Below are positions 36,452-48,417 of a DNA stretch of 54,105 bases, one piece after another. This DNA is from Synechococcus sp. AG-673-A03 (GTDB taxonomy: Bacteria > Cyanobacteriota > Cyanobacteriia > PCC-6307 > Cyanobiaceae). The notes under the pieces were generated by a model. It was not told where the DNA came from and ran no database searches. It saw nothing but the letters and a program-made list of their open reading frames with translations. How positions within the stretch are numbered: the stretch's first letter is position 1; each line of letters begins with the position of its first letter. The stretch covers positions 1 to 54,105 of the forward strand of contig QCTE01000008.1 of NCBI GenBank assembly GCA_003211275.1, read 5' to 3'. The position numbers were made by a program, and so were the translations under genes.

Positions 36452-36787
36452 TTAGCTCTGATACTGACCGAACTGAGCCTGATAAAGGGCATCCTCCTGG
36501 CCAGCCACCGCCATTAGGTCACTACAAGGGAAGGAAACACAAAGGAGAGCGAAGCCCTCACGGCGCAGATCCTCCTTGACCCCCATCGCATCAGGCTGGT
36601 GAACCTCACCCTCTTGGATGCGTGCAGCACAGGTGGTGCAGACTCCCGCGCAGCAGGAGCTTGGCACGGGCACTTCGGCCTCTTCCGCAGCGGACAACAC
36701 GGTCTGATTGTCACGGCACTGAAAATGGTGTCGCTGGCCATCAAGCTCCAGGGTGATGGCATAAACAGCTGAAGTGGTGTCGCTCAT
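36452..36787 (-). CDS. [2Fe-2S] ferredoxin, divergent paralogue
   Basis: 111-residue plant-type ferredoxin domain: AVYAITLELDGQRHHFQCRD, then VPVPSSCCAGVCTTCAARIQ, which supplies three cluster cysteines in the Cx4Cx2C spacing, and FALLCVSFPCSDL, which supplies the fourth. It differs from the photosynthetic PetF at 2499 by a longer C-terminus (QFGQYQS) and a less acidic surface, so it probably serves another redox partner. It lies alone between the DUF1254 chimera (convergent) and the atp operon terminator. Confidence 0.9.
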   Translation of the reverse strand: MSDTTSAVYAITLELDGQRHHFQCRDNQTVLSAAEEAEVPVPSSCCAGVCTTCAARIQEGEVHQPDAMGVKEDLRREGFALLCVSFPCSDLMAVAGQEDALYQAQFGQYQS

Positions 36788-36872
36788 CTTGCTTGGAACA
36801 CTCCCAACGATGGCTTCAGCTCAGCGTAGAGGCCTCCAGAATCCACCTCAGCGTCTCTCCATCAGCGCTGTC

Positions 36873-36899
36873 AAAAAAAAGCCGACCTCATGGCCGGCT
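36873..36899 (-). terminator. Rho-independent terminator of the main atp operon
   Basis: Minus-strand stem AGCCGGCC/GGTCGGCT (8 pairs with one G-T, loop ATGA, 36880-36899) followed by eight T residues. It is 40 bases past the gamma-subunit stop. Confidence 0.93.
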
Positions 36900-36938
36900 G
36901 GAAGTTGAAAAGAGATTAGACATCAGTCCGCAAGCAGA

Positions 36939-37889
36939 TCAAGCCATTGCAGCGGCGCCACCCACAACCTCAAGAATTTCCTGCGTGATCGCCGCCTGAC
37001 GCGCCTTGTTGTAATCAAGGGTGAGCGTCTTGGCGAGAGCCTTGGCGTTATCGCTGGCATTATTCATCGCCATCATTCGGCTTGCCAGTTCAGAGGCCGC
37101 AGCCTCCTGAAGAGATCTCAGCAGCTGGTTCTGCAGGTAAAGGGGCAGCAGGGCATTGAGCAATTGGTCAGGACTCTGCTCAAACACAATGTCTGAAGGC
37201 AGCTGGGGCTGAGTATTGGCCGGACCTGCGCCCGATTCAACCCGGAGCTCTCCGTCTTTGGTCGTGAGACGGAAAATCTCGTCATCAGCTTCAGCAATCC
37301 CTTGAGGGTCAAGGGGAAGCAGAGTCTGAACAACGGGATTGCAGCTCACCAAATTGATGAACTTGGTGTAGATGATCTCAACACGATCGGTGCTCTCGGA
37401 GAGGAACTCCGCGAACACCTCATTGGCGATCGATCCTGCTTCATCAGCTGTTGGGACCTGCTCAAGACCAGTGAAGGTGGCCTGAATGGGGTAGCTCCGA
37501 TTGGTGAAATAGCTGATGGCTTTACGACCGATCAACACCAGATCAACCTTGTACCCCTTGCCCTGAAGCTCAGCAAAACGCGTCTCGGTGCGTTTGATGA
37601 TGTTGGCGTTGTAGCCGCCACAGAGACCTCGGTCGCCGGTGACAGCGACAAGAGTGATGGTCTCAACTTTGCGCTGCTCGAGAAGGGGAGCATCAGCATC
37701 TTCGAAACGCATGCGTGCCTGGAGGTTTTCAAGCAAACGAGCGAGCCGATCCGCAAATGGGCGACTGCGCAGAACTTGCTCCTGAGCGCGCCGAACCTTG
37801 GCCGCAGCCACTAGACGCATGGCCTCAGTGATCTTGCGGGTGTTCTTGACAGATTTGATCCGATCTCGGATCTCCTTCAGATTTGCCAT
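36939..37889 (-). CDS. atpG: ATP synthase F1 gamma subunit
   Basis: 316-residue central rotor shaft (atpC in chloroplast naming). The N-terminal helix [20 protein letters not shown] and the C-terminal helix [20 protein letters not shown], which form the coiled shaft, are both clear. The Rossmann-like middle has [20 protein letters not shown]. An insertion around residues 195-230 ([13 protein letters not shown]) corresponds to the gamma extension seen in photosynthetic organisms. It is the last gene of the operon, followed by a strong terminator. Confidence 0.96.
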   Translation of the reverse strand: MANLKEIRDRIKSVKNTRKITEAMRLVAAAKVRRAQEQVLRSRPFADRLARLLENLQARMRFEDADAPLLEQRKVETITLVAVTGDRGLCGGYNANIIKRTETRFAELQGKGYKVDLVLIGRKAISYFTNRSYPIQATFTGLEQVPTADEAGSIANEVFAEFLSESTDRVEIIYTKFINLVSCNPVVQTLLPLDPQGIAEADDEIFRLTTKDGELRVESGAGPANTQPQLPSDIVFEQSPDQLLNALLPLYLQNQLLRSLQEAAASELASRMMAMNNASDNAKALAKTLTLDYNKARQAAITQEILEVVGGAAAMA

Positions 37890-37900
37890 GTCTCAGGGCC

Positions 37901-39481
<1,581 letters not shown>

Positions 39482-40030
39482 TCAGCCCGCTTTGGCAAGC
39501 GAGAGACCGAGTCGCCTGACTTGGCCAGAAAGGCTAGCGTCGATGACCTGAGATCCCACATTGATCACGAATCCGCCAATCAGGCTCGGATCGATGGTGA
39601 GATCAATTTCAACCGACCCGCTGCCGACCATGGACTGAACCTTGGCGGTCAGCGATGCCTTCTGAGTGTCGGATAGGGCCTGAGCCGATCGGACATGGGC
39701 CAGCGAAATCTTGCGGGATTCGCGGTAAAGCTCGAGATACCGACCCAGGACGGCATCAAAAGCGGTGAGACGGTAGCGCTCGGCCAGGACCTTGAGGAGA
39801 TTCAGTAATGAAGGCTGAATCTGCTCGCTCAGGAGCTGCTCAAGGGCTTTTTTCTTAGCCGTCGGCTCAAGCACCGGAGAGGTCATGGCATCGCGGAGTG
39901 ACTCACTGCTGTCCCAGAGAGCAATGAGCTCCTTGCACTGGGCTGCCACGTCATCAGACTCATTGCGAGCATTGGTCACCTGCAACAACGCTTCGGCGTA
40001 AGGGGTGGCCAAGGTATTGAGAAGGGGCAT
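39482..40030 (-). CDS. atpH: ATP synthase delta subunit
   Basis: 182-residue peripheral-stalk subunit joining F1 to the b/b' stalk (atpD in chloroplast naming). The helical N-domain has LNTLATPYAEALLQV and SPVLEPTAKKKALEQLLSEQ. The conserved C-terminal region is VEIDLTIDPSLIGGFVINVG followed by IDASLSGQVRRLGLSL. Its ATG shares one base with the atpF stop (TGATG). Confidence 0.95.
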   Translation of the reverse strand: MPLLNTLATPYAEALLQVTNARNESDDVAAQCKELIALWDSSESLRDAMTSPVLEPTAKKKALEQLLSEQIQPSLLNLLKVLAERYRLTAFDAVLGRYLELYRESRKISLAHVRSAQALSDTQKASLTAKVQSMVGSGSVEIDLTIDPSLIGGFVINVGSQVIDASLSGQVRRLGLSLAKAG

Positions 40031-40551
40031 CAGGCATCCTCCAGATTGTTAATGGAGGCGTCGATGAGACGGGCTTGAGCCGAAGCATCGAGACGTCCGG
40101 GCAGATCGGCCATCACTTTGTCGATGGCGGCCAGGGCAGCTTCACGCCTTAGCTGCTCGGTCAGACGAGCACCTTCGGCGTTCAGATCAGCGAGGGCATC
40201 CTGCTTCAGGGCAGCCATTGCCTCAATGGTGCGCTGCTCACCGTCTACACGGATGGCTTGGGCCCTGGCTTTGCCATCGGCACGAATCTTCTCAGCTTTT
40301 TCTTTGGCAGAACCAAGATCGGCCTGCGCCTTGCTCAGCTCTGTGGTGGCAGTTTTAAGCCGGTTTTCAGCATCGTTCAATTCCTTGAGAATCGATTCAC
40401 GACGACGCTCAAGAATGCCGCCGAGCAATCCCTTGAGGAAGTAAACGAGCAACCCAATGACAATGACCAGATTGATCAGGTTTGTCTCAAGGGGATTGAG
40501 GTTGATCGCGAAACCACCCTCTGCAGCAAACAAGGTGACAAGAGACATCAT
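40030..40551 (-). CDS. atpF: ATP synthase F0 b subunit
   Basis: 173-residue stator subunit. The N-terminal membrane helix ([17 protein letters not shown]) is followed by a long charged coiled coil ([20 protein letters not shown] onward), as expected for the outer stalk. The gene starts with two consecutive ATGs; the first (40551) overlaps the b' stop (ATGA). It is paired with the b' subunit, a feature of photosynthetic F-type synthases. Confidence 0.95.
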   Translation of the reverse strand: MMSLVTLFAAEGGFAINLNPLETNLINLVIVIGLLVYFLKGLLGGILERRRESILKELNDAENRLKTATTELSKAQADLGSAKEKAEKIRADGKARAQAIRVDGEQRTIEAMAALKQDALADLNAEGARLTEQLRREAALAAIDKVMADLPGRLDASAQARLIDASINNLEDA

Positions 40552-41015
40552 GAAACGGCCAGCAGACGTTGAATGATCTTTGTGCTGAACTCATCGACTT
40601 TGCCCATCAGCTGTGACTGAGCCTGCTCTCGCTGTGCCTCAATCTCACGACGGGCTTTTTCCCTCGTGCGATTGGCATCGGCTTCAGTTGTCGCGATAGC
40701 TTCGCGATACAGGTTGTCGACCTCCTGTTCAGCTTCAAGGATCGCTGCCTGAGCGGCCTGGCGAGCGCCTCGGAGTTGTTCAGTGAGTTCAGCCTCAAGA
40801 CGCTGGACTTGCTCAAGCTTCTGCTTGGCATCAGCAAGGCTTGTGGAGATGTATCCCTCACGATCTTCCACGACCTTGCCGACCGGCCGGAAGAAGAGGG
40901 AATTAAGCAGGAAGGTCAGGAGAACCACCTGAACAGCCATTAAAGGCAGGGTGGCATCGAGGTCAAAAAGACCTCCCTCCGGCACCGCTGCTTCAGCAAG
41001 CAGAAGCCAGGTCAT
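40548..41015 (-). CDS. atpF2: ATP synthase F0 b' subunit
   Basis: 155-residue second stator subunit (atpG in chloroplast naming). The N-terminus is [20 protein letters not shown], with a membrane helix ([17 protein letters not shown]). The conserved [20 protein letters not shown] follows, then a Glu/Arg/Gln-rich coiled coil. It presumably forms a heterodimer with b. It overlaps atpF by four bases. Confidence 0.95.
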   Translation of the reverse strand: MTWLLLAEAAVPEGGLFDLDATLPLMAVQVVLLTFLLNSLFFRPVGKVVEDREGYISTSLADAKQKLEQVQRLEAELTEQLRGARQAAQAAILEAEQEVDNLYREAIATTEADANRTREKARREIEAQREQAQSQLMGKVDEFSTKIIQRLLAVS

Positions 41016-41103
41016 GAAAAAGGAGCGCTGAGGAAAAGCTGATGAAGAGAAGAAGAGTCACACCAGGGAGCTGCCATCACAAGAAGAAGCTCCCTGGAGA
41101 TGA

Positions 41104-41496
<393 letters not shown>

Positions 41497-41517
41497 TTAA
41501 CGGCGAGCATTTGTCAC

Positions 41518-42243
41518 CTAATGGTGTTCATGAAGACCTTCGCCGATATAGAAAGCGGCCAATGTTGCAAAAATCAGAGCCTGGATCGCACTGGTGAACA
41601 GTCCAAGCAGCATCACAGGCAGAGGAACGATTAGAGGAACCAGATAAACAAGAACTCCAACCGCAAGTTCATCTGCGAGGATGTTTCCGAAAAGTCGGAA
41701 AGACAATGAAAGAGGTTTTGTAAACTCCTCAATGATTTTGAAGGGAAGCATGATCGGAGTTGGCTCTACATAGAGCTCAAAAAACCTCAGACCTTTTTTG
41801 CTCAATCCCGCATAGAAATAAGCGAGAGAGACGAGCAGAGCCATCGCCACTGTGGTGTTGATGTCTGCCGTAGGAGCACCCAGTTCACCTTCAGGAAGCT
41901 CAAAAACTTTCCAAGGAATCAGAGCGCCACCCCAGTTGCTCACAAAAATGAACAAGAACAGGGTTCCAATGAAGGGCAGCCACTCTCGATAATATTTTTC
42001 TCCGATCTGATCACGAGCGAGATCACGCAGATAATCCCAGAGAAATTCGAGCAGGTTCTGCACGCCTCTTGGGTCGCGATCCAACTTGCGCGTACCGACA
42101 AGGACGAGAGCAAGAAGTGCGCCGATCAGGATCCAGGAACTCAGAAAGACCTGGCCGTGAAGATTGAGGTTGCCGATCTGCCAATACAGATGGTTCCCGA
42201 CCTCCAGTTCAGCGAAAGGCAGTGTGAAAGGCAGCAAAGCCAT
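41518..42243 (-). CDS. atpB: ATP synthase F0 a subunit
   Basis: 241-residue membrane stator (atpI in chloroplast naming) with about five helices and the proton half-channels. It opens [20 protein letters not shown]. The essential arginine is in [20 protein letters not shown]. Others are [40 protein letters not shown] and [17 protein letters not shown] chose ATG 42243, the family's normal start; a TTG at 42279 would overlap the atp1 gene. Confidence 0.96.
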   Translation of the reverse strand: MALLPFTLPFAELEVGNHLYWQIGNLNLHGQVFLSSWILIGALLALVLVGTRKLDRDPRGVQNLLEFLWDYLRDLARDQIGEKYYREWLPFIGTLFLFIFVSNWGGALIPWKVFELPEGELGAPTADINTTVAMALLVSLAYFYAGLSKKGLRFFELYVEPTPIMLPFKIIEEFTKPLSLSFRLFGNILADELAVGVLVYLVPLIVPLPVMLLGLFTSAIQALIFATLAAFYIGEGLHEHH

Positions 42244-42268
42244 TGAAAGCAGAAGGGGATGCGCGAGC

Positions 42269-42661
42269 TCAGCCGTCAATGACGGTCTGAAGAATCAAGG
42301 CGGGTTTATAGAGAAGGAAGCCGATGAAAGCAGGAAGGATCTCAAGCTGAGGGAACTTGGCCGCTGCAACAACGAGCAGCACAGGCACAACCAGCTGAAA
42401 CCGACCCACTTGACGGGAACCTCCGCCGAGCCGAGCCACGCTGCGGGCGAGGAGGCGCAGGTAGAGAACACCAGCGCAAGAACCCACCAACAGGCTGCGG
42501 GCAACCATGGCGTCGAAACCAACCAGAGCGACAAGAACCGCAACTAGTGAAACCGCCAGAGTGGCCAGCATCAGGCGTTGTTGAAGTCTGGCGTAGTCGG
42601 CCATTCCAGAATCGATCGCAACGGTTGCCGCGGGTGATTCTGTGGGGTCGTTAGCCAGCAA
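42269..42661 (-). CDS. atp1: ATP synthase protein I (Atp1), assembly factor
   Basis: Small four-helix membrane protein encoded first in atp operons; relatives help assemble the c-ring. Core sequence: [52 protein letters not shown] and [20 protein letters not shown]. The start is unsure. TTG 42661 gives an N-terminus [17 protein letters not shown], whereas ATG 42604 would start at MADYARL. The longest frame reaches 42721 and overlaps the methyltransferase end. It is the first gene of the eight-gene operon. Confidence 0.85.
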   Translation of the reverse strand: MLANDPTESPAATVAIDSGMADYARLQQRLMLATLAVSLVAVLVALVGFDAMVARSLLVGSCAGVLYLRLLARSVARLGGGSRQVGRFQLVVPVLLVVAAAKFPQLEILPAFIGFLLYKPALILQTVIDG

Positions 42662-42708
42662 ACAGCGCCTGAGGAAGCGCGCGGAATCTATCACGCGTTT
42701 TCTCACGC

Positions 42709-43935
42709 TCAGGTTCTGCAAGCTTCCAGAAGCAGCAGCCGGCGCAACAAAAGACCTCTTGCAACTGAAACGGTCTCAGGCCCGAGGTTGAGGTCACCCA
42801 AAGCTGTGTTGGGCTGGCGCTCAACAGCTTCAAGCAGTGCCAGCTCGGATGCCGAGAGAGCAATCGGCTCCAGATCCGGACCCAAAAGGCTGGAGGAAGG
42901 CCAACCCCATAAACACGACTGTCGCCTACCAATCGCCTGAAGCAAGGCTGAATCGTCCTCCCAGCGGTTGGATTGCACGGGTTGGTTGGCCACAAAGAAC
43001 TCGAAATGACTGATCTCGGGATCGAGGTCTTCAACCAGCAGCCACTGTTCACGCTCAGGGAGCATGGCTGCACGCTCCAGCAGTTCACCAGAAAGCAAAC
43101 GGCTCAGATCCCAAACGGCGGGATTCGAGAAGCCGACGAACTGAAGTCCGGCGGTTTCGATCAGGCCGAACAGGCGCCTGAGGTCGTAACTGGTCTCCTG
43201 CGGATGGAGGTACATATCAGCGAAATTCGAATCAGCAGCGGTATCGATCAGCCAACGCTGCTCATAGTTCTGGCGCAGACGATTGCCCTCAGGCAGAACC
43301 TGAAAGAGTTCACGGCCAAGACGCAGTCCTTCGGCTCCGCTACCAGCACCCAATCGGCTCAACGCACTCTGGGTTCGATGAATCTCCCAACGTCCCCCAT
43401 CGGCGTAGAGGAACAAGTGAATCAATCCTGTGTCCGCCAACAGCGAACCAAGAGCCTTCATACCCGCCAGCGGCTCGCGCAGGTGATGCAGAACGCCCAC
43501 GGAATTGATGTAGTCGAACGGTCCCTCACCCTTCAGATCGAGAAGACTGCGCTGCTCCTGACGCAACGCATCCACATGATCCGCGGCACCGGATCGCTGC
43601 AATCGTTCACGGGCTACTTCAAGAGCTCCCGCACTGATATCCACCGCCAGGATCTGCGCTCCTGGATTGAGGTGACAGAGGTAATCAGTGCTGACGCCTG
43701 TCCCACAACCCGCATCGAGAATCCGCAGAGATCGCGCTGGGTCAGCCTGCGATGGCACTGCACCATGCACTGCTGCCAGAACGCTTTCATGGCACCAGCG
43801 CCAGTTGTAGCCGGGAGGCGGTCCGTCCTGAAGAGGATCCCCCGGATATGGGAACCGGTCATAAAAGTCACTCACCACAGGGGTGGCGGCATCCGAGGGC
43901 TTGGGGTTCATCGGCGCGTCGGTTTCCGGTCTCAT
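42709..43935 (-). CDS. Class I SAM-dependent methyltransferase
   Basis: 408-residue methyltransferase. The order is an N-terminal VSDFYDRFPYPGDPLQDGPP, SAM motif I LRILDAGCGTGVSTDYL, AVDISAGALEVARERLQ, and the later FDYINSVGVLHHLREPL. The C-terminal ~180 residues are family-specific with no other recognised domain. The substrate is unknown. The start at 43935 gives MRPETDAP; an internal ATG eight codons later (MNPKPSD) is possible. It is divergent from apcE and precedes the atp operon on the same strand. Confidence 0.85.
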   Translation of the reverse strand: MRPETDAPMNPKPSDAATPVVSDFYDRFPYPGDPLQDGPPPGYNWRWCHESVLAAVHGAVPSQADPARSLRILDAGCGTGVSTDYLCHLNPGAQILAVDISAGALEVARERLQRSGAADHVDALRQEQRSLLDLKGEGPFDYINSVGVLHHLREPLAGMKALGSLLADTGLIHLFLYADGGRWEIHRTQSALSRLGAGSGAEGLRLGRELFQVLPEGNRLRQNYEQRWLIDTAADSNFADMYLHPQETSYDLRRLFGLIETAGLQFVGFSNPAVWDLSRLLSGELLERAAMLPEREQWLLVEDLDPEISHFEFFVANQPVQSNRWEDDSALLQAIGRRQSCLWGWPSSSLLGPDLEPIALSASELALLEAVERQPNTALGDLNLGPETVSVARGLLLRRLLLLEACRT

Positions 43936-44070
43936 TATTCGGTCTGAACCATTTCAGGGTGGGCATCCAAAACAGGTCTGAAGGAGCAACCCCTGCAAAC
44001 ATTTGTTCATGCCTGTTCGAGAGCCCTCGGGACGAGCCGTAACGTGGCCTAATCCGGCTTGCTCCCGTTC

Positions 44071-46986
44071 ATGACCGTGACCGCCAGCAGCGGCAGCCCA
44101 AGGGTTTCCCCACAGCTGTTCGACACCCTGCCGCTCTCCAGCGTTCGTCAGGCGGAACAGCAGGACCGTTTCCCTGACGGGGGCGAACTCGACACGTTGA
44201 TCACCTTCTTCCGCAGCGGCAATGACCGCCTGGAAGCGTCAAAGATCATCGCCAGCAATGCCGAAGCCATCGTTGCCCGAGCGGCCAACAGGATTTTCGT
44301 CGGAGGAACTCCGCTTTCGTTCCTCGAGGCACCACTCAGCACAGGCGAGGTGTCCCGGGCCCAGGCCGTTGATTCCGCCCCGCTGGCGTCTGACCAGGCC
44401 GCCTTCGAGCAATCCGTGCGCACCTTCACAGGTGACAGCAGCATTACCAAGCGCGGCAATTTCTTCACCCGGCTCCTCGATGTCGGCGGCGGCGATGCCG
44501 CTGTACGCGTCGTTCTGCCCACTGGTTTCACCGCCATCAGCGTGGCCAAGTACGGCCCTGCATTCATGCGCAAATCGGTGCGCGACCTGGGCTGGTTTCT
44601 TCGCTACGTGGGCTATGCATTAGTGGCAGGAGACCCAAGCATCCTTGCGGTGAACACGCGCGGACTGCGCGACATCCTTCTCAAGAACTGTTCTCTGACC
44701 GCCACCAATGTGGCCCTTCAGGAGATGCGAGGCGCCTGCGCAGAGCTACTTCGGGAGCGCCCAGAGGCCCGCCGACTCACCATCGATTGCTTCAACGTGC
44801 TCCTGAAGGAGCTCGCCGTTGCGACGCCTTCCACGAAACAAAAGCTTGGCAGCCGCGTCAGCCAAGGTCTTCAGCTTCCAGCGATCTACGCCCTGGCATC
44901 GGAAACAGCACAGCGTTTCGAAATGCGCCCTGGCCTGTCCGGAGCGGAGAAAGCTGAGATCATCCGAGCCGCCTACAGACAGGTCTTTGAGCGCGACATC
45001 GCCAAGGGCTATTCCCAGACCCCCTGTCGTTCAGAAGCAAGCCAGCTGGTGCAGGGCAAGATTTCAATGCGGGAATTCATCCGCGCACTGGGCCGCAGCA
45101 AGGAATACCGGAACCAGTTTTACGGCCCCTTCGTGAACAGCCGAGTTGTGGAACTGGCTTACCGCCATTTCCTCGGACGCGGTGTCAGTTCGCTTGAGGA
45201 ATTCCGCAAAGCATTTTCGATCGTCAGCGATCAGGGCCTGAACGGTCTGATTGATGTGATCCTGAACAGCAGCGAATATGCGCAGACCTTCGGCGAGGAA
45301 ACTGTTCCTTACCTCCGTGACCTGGGCGAAGAGGCACAAGAGAGTGCTGGCTGGGGTTCAAACCGGCGTTTGTTCCGCTTCAGTGCGCCGTTCGAGGGAG
45401 CACCTCAATACGTGACGCTCTATGCCTCCTACCGGCAGCCTCTCGCTGATCAGCATGTTTACGGCGGCGGCAATGATCCCGTAGGCAATCAGTACGGAGC
45501 GATCTTCCCTTCAGACACTGCTTCGGTAACGACGCGTCCCGCACCCTTCAGCTATGACACCCGCCGCCTGCTGGTGAGTAATGGCATGGCGCAACCTGGA
45601 CAGATGGACAGTCCTCAGTTCCGGGGCAGTCGTCCGCGCAAGGTTGGACCGCGAGTGGTTCGACTCCAGCAAATTTCCACTGGTGGTTCGGCGATTCCAC
45701 GCCGCGGCGGCCAGCCGAGTATTCGCAACACCGAATCCTCCACCCAGGCGGTGATCAAAGCCGTGTACATCCAGGTGCTTGGCAACTCCGGCTACGAAGG
45801 AGAACGCCTCAACTCCCAGGAAGCCCGCCTGGAAAACGGAGACATCAGCCTCCGCGACTTCATTCGTAGCGTGGCTCGCTCGGATGCATTCCGCCGTCGC
45901 TACTGGGAAGGTCTTTACATCGCCAAGTCAATCGAAGTGATGCACCGACGCCTTCTGGGGAGGCCCACCTTCGGTCGCTGGGAGATCGATGCTCTCTTCG
46001 ACACCGCAGCTCGCCGTGGGTTTTACGGCTTGGTCGATGCCTTGATCGACAGCAAGGACTACAGCGACTGCTTTGGTGAAGACACCGTTCCATACGAACG
46101 CTTCATTACTCCGAAAGACCTGACCACTCGTCGTGCGCCTGGATTACGCAGGGCCTTGGATCCCTCGATCGGGGCCAGAGTCAACGTATCGATGACTCCA
46201 CGGCCCGACGCCATTCGCCGCGAAGCATTCCGCACGACCGGTGACGTCACCAAGAGAAATATCGCTGATCAGAGTCGACGCAGCGGCTCCATCGGAAAGT
46301 GGACAGCCGACATCAGCGGCTTCACTCCCCCGGAACAGCTGGCCGCTTTCATGCTTCGGCGCGTATCGAGTTCCGCAGCATCGCTCAACCAGGTGCCCCG
46401 TTTATCCAAGTCCAACCGTGGGCAAGCTGGGATTCAGGCGGCACTTCCTCTCGGCAATGCCAGTGGTTACAAACGACGCGAGGGGCTTCCCACCCAGGCA
46501 TCCCTCGCAAGGGTATCCAGTGAGTCCGAACTAAGAGAGATCCTTGATGCGACTTACCGCCAATTGTTGAATCGCGTCCCACTGGAAACGGAGCGCCTGA
46601 TCACAGCAGAGTCAATGCTCAGAAATGGGCAGATTGATCTCGATGGCTTCGTCGAATCGGTTGCACTGAGCGAGACCTTCCAAGATCGACTCTCGCGGAT
46701 GGCGCCGCTTCGAGCTGCAACCGCTGCAAGCATTGCTCTTCTTGGCAGAGCCTCAACTCCCCTGGAGACGAGCCGCTTCCTCCAGGTCAGAGCGGTCTCT
46801 GGTCAACCAACTGCCGTGCGCAATCTGCTGGAACTCCGCGCCGAAATCGGCTCTGAGCCCTCGGATGTGCCTGGACTCAGCACACTGAGCTCGCGTGGAG
46901 GTGTGCCCCAGTCAACGATCACTCGAACGGCAAGCCTCTATGGCGGCAACGCGGGCCTGACCCCACGACCGGATGAAGCTCTCTGA
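44071..46986 (+). CDS. apcE: Phycobilisome core-membrane linker LCM (ApcE)
   Basis: 971-residue chromoprotein that anchors the phycobilisome core to the thylakoid and passes energy to PSII. The N-terminal ~235 residues are an allophycocyanin-like domain with a loop insertion; the bilin cysteine is probably Cys207 (LLKNCSLTAT). Three linker repeats follow: ~295-420 (AYRQVFERDIAKG, YRHFLGRGVSSLEEFRKAF), ~560-680 (VYIQVLGNSGYEGERLNSQE, RLLGRPTFGRWEIDALF), and a degenerate third from ~825 (TYRQLLNRVPLETERLI). Three repeats suggest a tricylindrical core. ATG 44071 gives the usual MTVTASSGSP start. A terminator-like hairpin follows. Confidence 0.97.
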   Translation: MTVTASSGSPRVSPQLFDTLPLSSVRQAEQQDRFPDGGELDTLITFFRSGNDRLEASKIIASNAEAIVARAANRIFVGGTPLSFLEAPLSTGEVSRAQAVDSAPLASDQAAFEQSVRTFTGDSSITKRGNFFTRLLDVGGGDAAVRVVLPTGFTAISVAKYGPAFMRKSVRDLGWFLRYVGYALVAGDPSILAVNTRGLRDILLKNCSLTATNVALQEMRGACAELLRERPEARRLTIDCFNVLLKELAVATPSTKQKLGSRVSQGLQLPAIYALASETAQRFEMRPGLSGAEKAEIIRAAYRQVFERDIAKGYSQTPCRSEASQLVQGKISMREFIRALGRSKEYRNQFYGPFVNSRVVELAYRHFLGRGVSSLEEFRKAFSIVSDQGLNGLIDVILNSSEYAQTFGEETVPYLRDLGEEAQESAGWGSNRRLFRFSAPFEGAPQYVTLYASYRQPLADQHVYGGGNDPVGNQYGAIFPSDTASVTTRPAPFSYDTRRLLVSNGMAQPGQMDSPQFRGSRPRKVGPRVVRLQQISTGGSAIPRRGGQPSIRNTESSTQAVIKAVYIQVLGNSGYEGERLNSQEARLENGDISLRDFIRSVARSDAFRRRYWEGLYIAKSIEVMHRRLLGRPTFGRWEIDALFDTAARRGFYGLVDALIDSKDYSDCFGEDTVPYERFITPKDLTTRRAPGLRRALDPSIGARVNVSMTPRPDAIRREAFRTTGDVTKRNIADQSRRSGSIGKWTADISGFTPPEQLAAFMLRRVSSSAASLNQVPRLSKSNRGQAGIQAALPLGNASGYKRREGLPTQASLARVSSESELREILDATYRQLLNRVPLETERLITAESMLRNGQIDLDGFVESVALSETFQDRLSRMAPLRAATAASIALLGRASTPLETSRFLQVRAVSGQPTAVRNLLELRAEIGSEPSDVPGLSTLSSRGGVPQSTITRTASLYGGNAGLTPRPDEAL

Positions 46987-47015
46987 ACATTCTGTTCAAA
47001 AGAGAGTTTTATTTT
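46979..47015 (+). terminator. Terminator after apcE
   Basis: CTCTCT-GAACA (46979-46989) pairs with TGTTC-AAA-AGAGAG (46993-47006), with a 3-base loop and 3-base bulge, then TTTTATTTT. The stem starts inside the last codons of apcE. It likely uncouples apcE from apcABC partly or fully. Confidence 0.75.
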
Positions 47016-47398
47016 CAAAGAACATCAATTAACGCAATAGCGGGAGCAATTAAGCCCTCCTAATTTGTGCAGGCTGTTTATAAAAAAGAACTTCAATAAA
47101 CAGTAAGAAGTTCAAACGGAGCGGGGCACACTGGCAATGAAGATCTGTTACCGGGACACGGATTCTCCAGATCGCTGCCTGAGAATTAGGGAGGAAGATG
47201 TGTCCCTGGCCTTGCGAGGGGCATGAATTCCACAACGGAAGATCAACAGATACAACATCTGATGGCCTTCCGCCTCGGATCTGAGCGATCCGAGGCACTG
47301 CGGCCCTTAAGCTGCTTCACGATCTCAATCGAGATCACCACACCACTCACCGGATATCGGCCTCCTACGGGTGGCTGCTTGCTTCGAGGTAGAACTGC
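47016..47398 (+). promoter_or_regulatory. apcABC upstream region with long structured leader
   Basis: 383 bases with no gene. An AT-rich patch with a TATAAA-like -10 candidate at 47079-47084 lies over 300 bases before apcA; I could not pair it with a good -35. Downstream are several RNA-like inverted repeats: GGGACAC (47154-47160) with a distant GTGTCCC, a perfect 10-bp stem with loop TGAGC (47272-47296), and GATCTC/GAGATC near 47316-47333. Confidence 0.5.
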
Positions 47399-47884
47399 AT
47401 GAGCATCGTCTCCAACTCGATCATCAACGCGGACGCCGAAGCCCGCTATCTGAGTCCAGGAGAACTGGACCAGATCAAGGCGTTCGTCAGCGGAGGCCAA
47501 CGTCGCCTGCGAGTCGCTCAGGTTCTCAGCGAGAGCCGTGAACGTATCGTCAAAACTGCAGGTGGACAGCTCTTTCAGAAGCGTCCTGATGTCATCTCTC
47601 CTGGCGGCAATGCCTACGGAGAAGCCATGACCGCAACATGTCTGCGGGACATGGATTACTACCTACGTCTTGTCACCTACGGGGTGGTCGCTGGTGACGT
47701 GACCCCGATCGAGGAGATCGGCGTGATCGGAGCTCGTGAGCTCTACCGATCCCTCGGAACCCCCCTCGAGGCCATGGCAGAAGCCGTTCGTGAGATGAAA
47801 ACCGTGGCAATGGGCATCCTTAGTGGTGCTGATGCCGAGGAAGCCGGCTTCTACTTCGACTACGTGGTGGGCGCTCTCGCCTGA
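47399..47884 (+). CDS. apcA: Allophycocyanin alpha subunit
   Basis: 161-residue phycobilisome core protein. It opens [20 protein letters not shown]. The bilin-binding Cys is in [17 protein letters not shown] (position ~81). [20 protein letters not shown] and [18 protein letters not shown] are also characteristic. It forms (alpha-beta)3 trimers with ApcB. It is the first gene of apcABC, after a long structured leader. Confidence 0.98.
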   Translation: MSIVSNSIINADAEARYLSPGELDQIKAFVSGGQRRLRVAQVLSESRERIVKTAGGQLFQKRPDVISPGGNAYGEAMTATCLRDMDYYLRLVTYGVVAGDVTPIEEIGVIGARELYRSLGTPLEAMAEAVREMKTVAMGILSGADAEEAGFYFDYVVGALA

Positions 47885-47923
47885 TCACCGGAACCAACGC
47901 CCCTTCACGTCACTCCTGAGTCC

Positions 47924-48412
47924 ATGCAAGACGCGATCACTAACGTCATCAACAAGTCCGACGTCCAAGGTCTCTACCTGGATACGGCATCCATGAGCAA
48001 CCTCGAGAGCTACTTCACCAGCGGTGAGCTGCGCGTGAAGGCTGCCGCAACAATCAGTGCGAATGCTTCCGCGATCATCCGCGACGCTGTAGCCAAGGCG
48101 CTGCTGTACTCGGACATCACCCGTCCTGGCGGCAACATGTACACCACCCGCCGCTACGCAGCCTGCATCCGCGACCTGGATTACTACCTGCGTTACTCCA
48201 CCTACGCCATGCTCGCTGGTGACACCTCCATTCTTGACGAGCGTGTCCTCAATGGTCTGAAAGAGACCTACAACTCCCTGGGAGTCCCCATCGGAGCAAC
48301 AGTTCAAGCGATTCAGGCCATGAAAGAGGTCACCGCCTCCCTGGTCGGCCCTGATGCTGGCAACGAAATGGGTGTGTACTTCGACTACATCTGTTCCGGT
48401 CTCGGCAACTGA
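47924..48412 (+). CDS. apcB: Allophycocyanin beta subunit
   Basis: 162-residue partner of ApcA. It opens [20 protein letters not shown]. The segment [20 protein letters not shown] carries the asparagine that is methylated in relatives and the bilin Cys (~81). [20 protein letters not shown] and [17 protein letters not shown] complete the pattern. It lies 39 bases after apcA and 5 bases before apcC. Confidence 0.98.
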   Translation: MQDAITNVINKSDVQGLYLDTASMSNLESYFTSGELRVKAAATISANASAIIRDAVAKALLYSDITRPGGNMYTTRRYAACIRDLDYYLRYSTYAMLAGDTSILDERVLNGLKETYNSLGVPIGATVQAIQAMKEVTASLVGPDAGNEMGVYFDYICSGLGN

Positions 48413-48417
48413 GCCCC

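Noticed and set aside
42973-43947. 324-codon plus-strand frame over the methyltransferase
   Set aside because: Antisense shadow; the minus-strand product has a proper SAM motif and family layout.
46985-46997. GAACA-TTC-TGTTC as another copy of the TGTTC/GAACA operator
   Set aside because: The half-sites are in the opposite order and form the core of the apcE terminator stem.
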